Shown piece by piece: positions 63,601-64,000 of a stretch of DNA of 64,000 nucleotides. The notes beneath the pieces are model-generated. The model was given only the letters and a program-made list of their open reading frames with translations, ran no database searches and was not told the DNA's origin. This DNA is from Dipetalonema caudispina (Eukaryota > Nematoda > Chromadorea > Rhabditida > Onchocercidae). Position numbers and translations under genes: made by a program. Where the stretch lies: contig JABVXV010000057.1 in the NCBI GenBank assembly GCA_013365325.1, positions 218,587-282,586 of the forward strand. Direction: 5' to 3'. The first letter of the stretch is position 1; each line of letters starts with the position of its first letter.

Positions 63601-64000
63601 AGTTAATAAGTAGTCCTTCGATATCATCAGTAATTACTCGTATTTCATCTTCTAATTCATCTTCAGCAATTTTCCAATCAGTGAGTGATTTCATATGACT
63701 TCCAATAGATTCCCGTAAAACATGTAGCTTATCAATAAGAGGCATTGCTTCATTCAACATCCTTTCCATATCAACATGTTGTTCATCGGTTAACATACTA
63801 CGATCGTAATCTTTCAATTTATCCAATGTTGCAATCATAAATTGCTCCAAATTTTCAATATTTGTCGCTTTTTCTCCAATATTTTCTGGACAATCGGCAT
63901 TTTTTAGATCTACATCATATGCTAGTAATTGATTGGCCAAAGATATTTTTTCTTTCAGCTCTTCAAGCTCAGATTGCATCACTCTCATTTGTTCTTTTTC
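57664..64000 (-). CDS. anc-1: ANC-1/nesprin-type giant KASH protein, C-terminal part (partial)
   Basis: Nine exons are visible: >64000-63419, 63292-61124, 60990-60859, 60434-59985, 59690-59547, 59301-59167, 58857-58492, 58126-57962 and 57801-57664, encoding 1,426 residues; the frame is still open at the right edge. Every intron is phase 0. Most of the protein is acidic alpha-helical coiled coil with spectrin-like repeats; one exon alone encodes 723 residues. Then comes a Ser/Asp-rich linker and a C-terminal KASH domain: basic RWRRILRTALPLQ, the membrane span AMLVLLLGAACLVP, the lumenal peptide with SCCQLLNNFARSFDPSLEFL and the terminal NGPPPF. KASH peptides insert in the outer nuclear membrane and bind SUN proteins in the perinuclear space through the final PPPx. 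C. elegans ANC-1 anchors nuclei to actin. The N-terminal actin-binding calponin-homology domains lie outside the window. Confidence 0.95.

Overview
The window is AT-rich nuclear DNA from a nematode. The genes have short exons and canonical GT-AG introns with TTTTCAG/TTTNCAG 3' splice sites. The encoded set is typical metazoan with strongly nematode-like members: an ANC-1-type KASH protein, a Mextli protein and a compact eL41. Intron size, base composition and long low-complexity spacers suggest a parasitic clade III worm, possibly filarial; that placement is inference. No bacterial operon, CRISPR array, complete transposon, rRNA or tRNA gene was recognised. All gene models below were joined by hand from reading frames, splice signals and intron phase. 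Each join was checked to keep the frame, but none is supported by transcripts.

Layout. 0.6-3.0 kb: two LITAF-domain genes tail to tail. 4.9-15.5 kb: a run of minus-strand genes: RPB10 (RNA polymerase I/II/III subunit), prefoldin subunit 1, an unrecognised gene with a weak Tudor-like look, ribosomal protein eL41 (22 codons split over two exons) and an unrecognised lysine-rich protein. 18.1-19.7 kb: a hexokinase on the plus strand. 22.0-27.0 kb: an SLC35F-type membrane transporter on the minus strand, with an extra N-terminal exon. 27-32 kb: gene-poor, holding a 100-N assembly gap flanked by two identical 121-bp copies. 32.3-34.4 kb: mitochondrial ribosomal protein bL9m (plus), convergent with the splicing factor U2AF35 (minus, 35.2-37.5 kb). 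38.4-39.0 kb: a GC-richer island of broken frames that may be a dead retroelement. 39.1-43.6 kb: a ten-exon C2H2 zinc-finger protein with an unusual N-terminal half. 45.2-47.0 kb: a small coiled-coil protein. 49.4-56.1 kb: Mextli, an eIF4E-binding KH protein. 57.7-64 kb: the 3' end of a giant nesprin/ANC-1 gene with its KASH tail, continuing past the right edge.

The genes are mostly housekeeping (transcription, splicing, cytosolic and mitochondrial translation, protein folding, glycolysis, nuclear anchorage) and do not form one pathway. I found no clearly new system. The most informative items are the unrecognised genes at 7.9-10.7, 14.0-15.5 and 39.1-43.6 kb, genes or exons too short or fragmented to show as long frames (eL41, RPB10, PFDN1, the plus-strand LITAF exon), a tandemly duplicated splice acceptor, and the artefactual scaffold gap.
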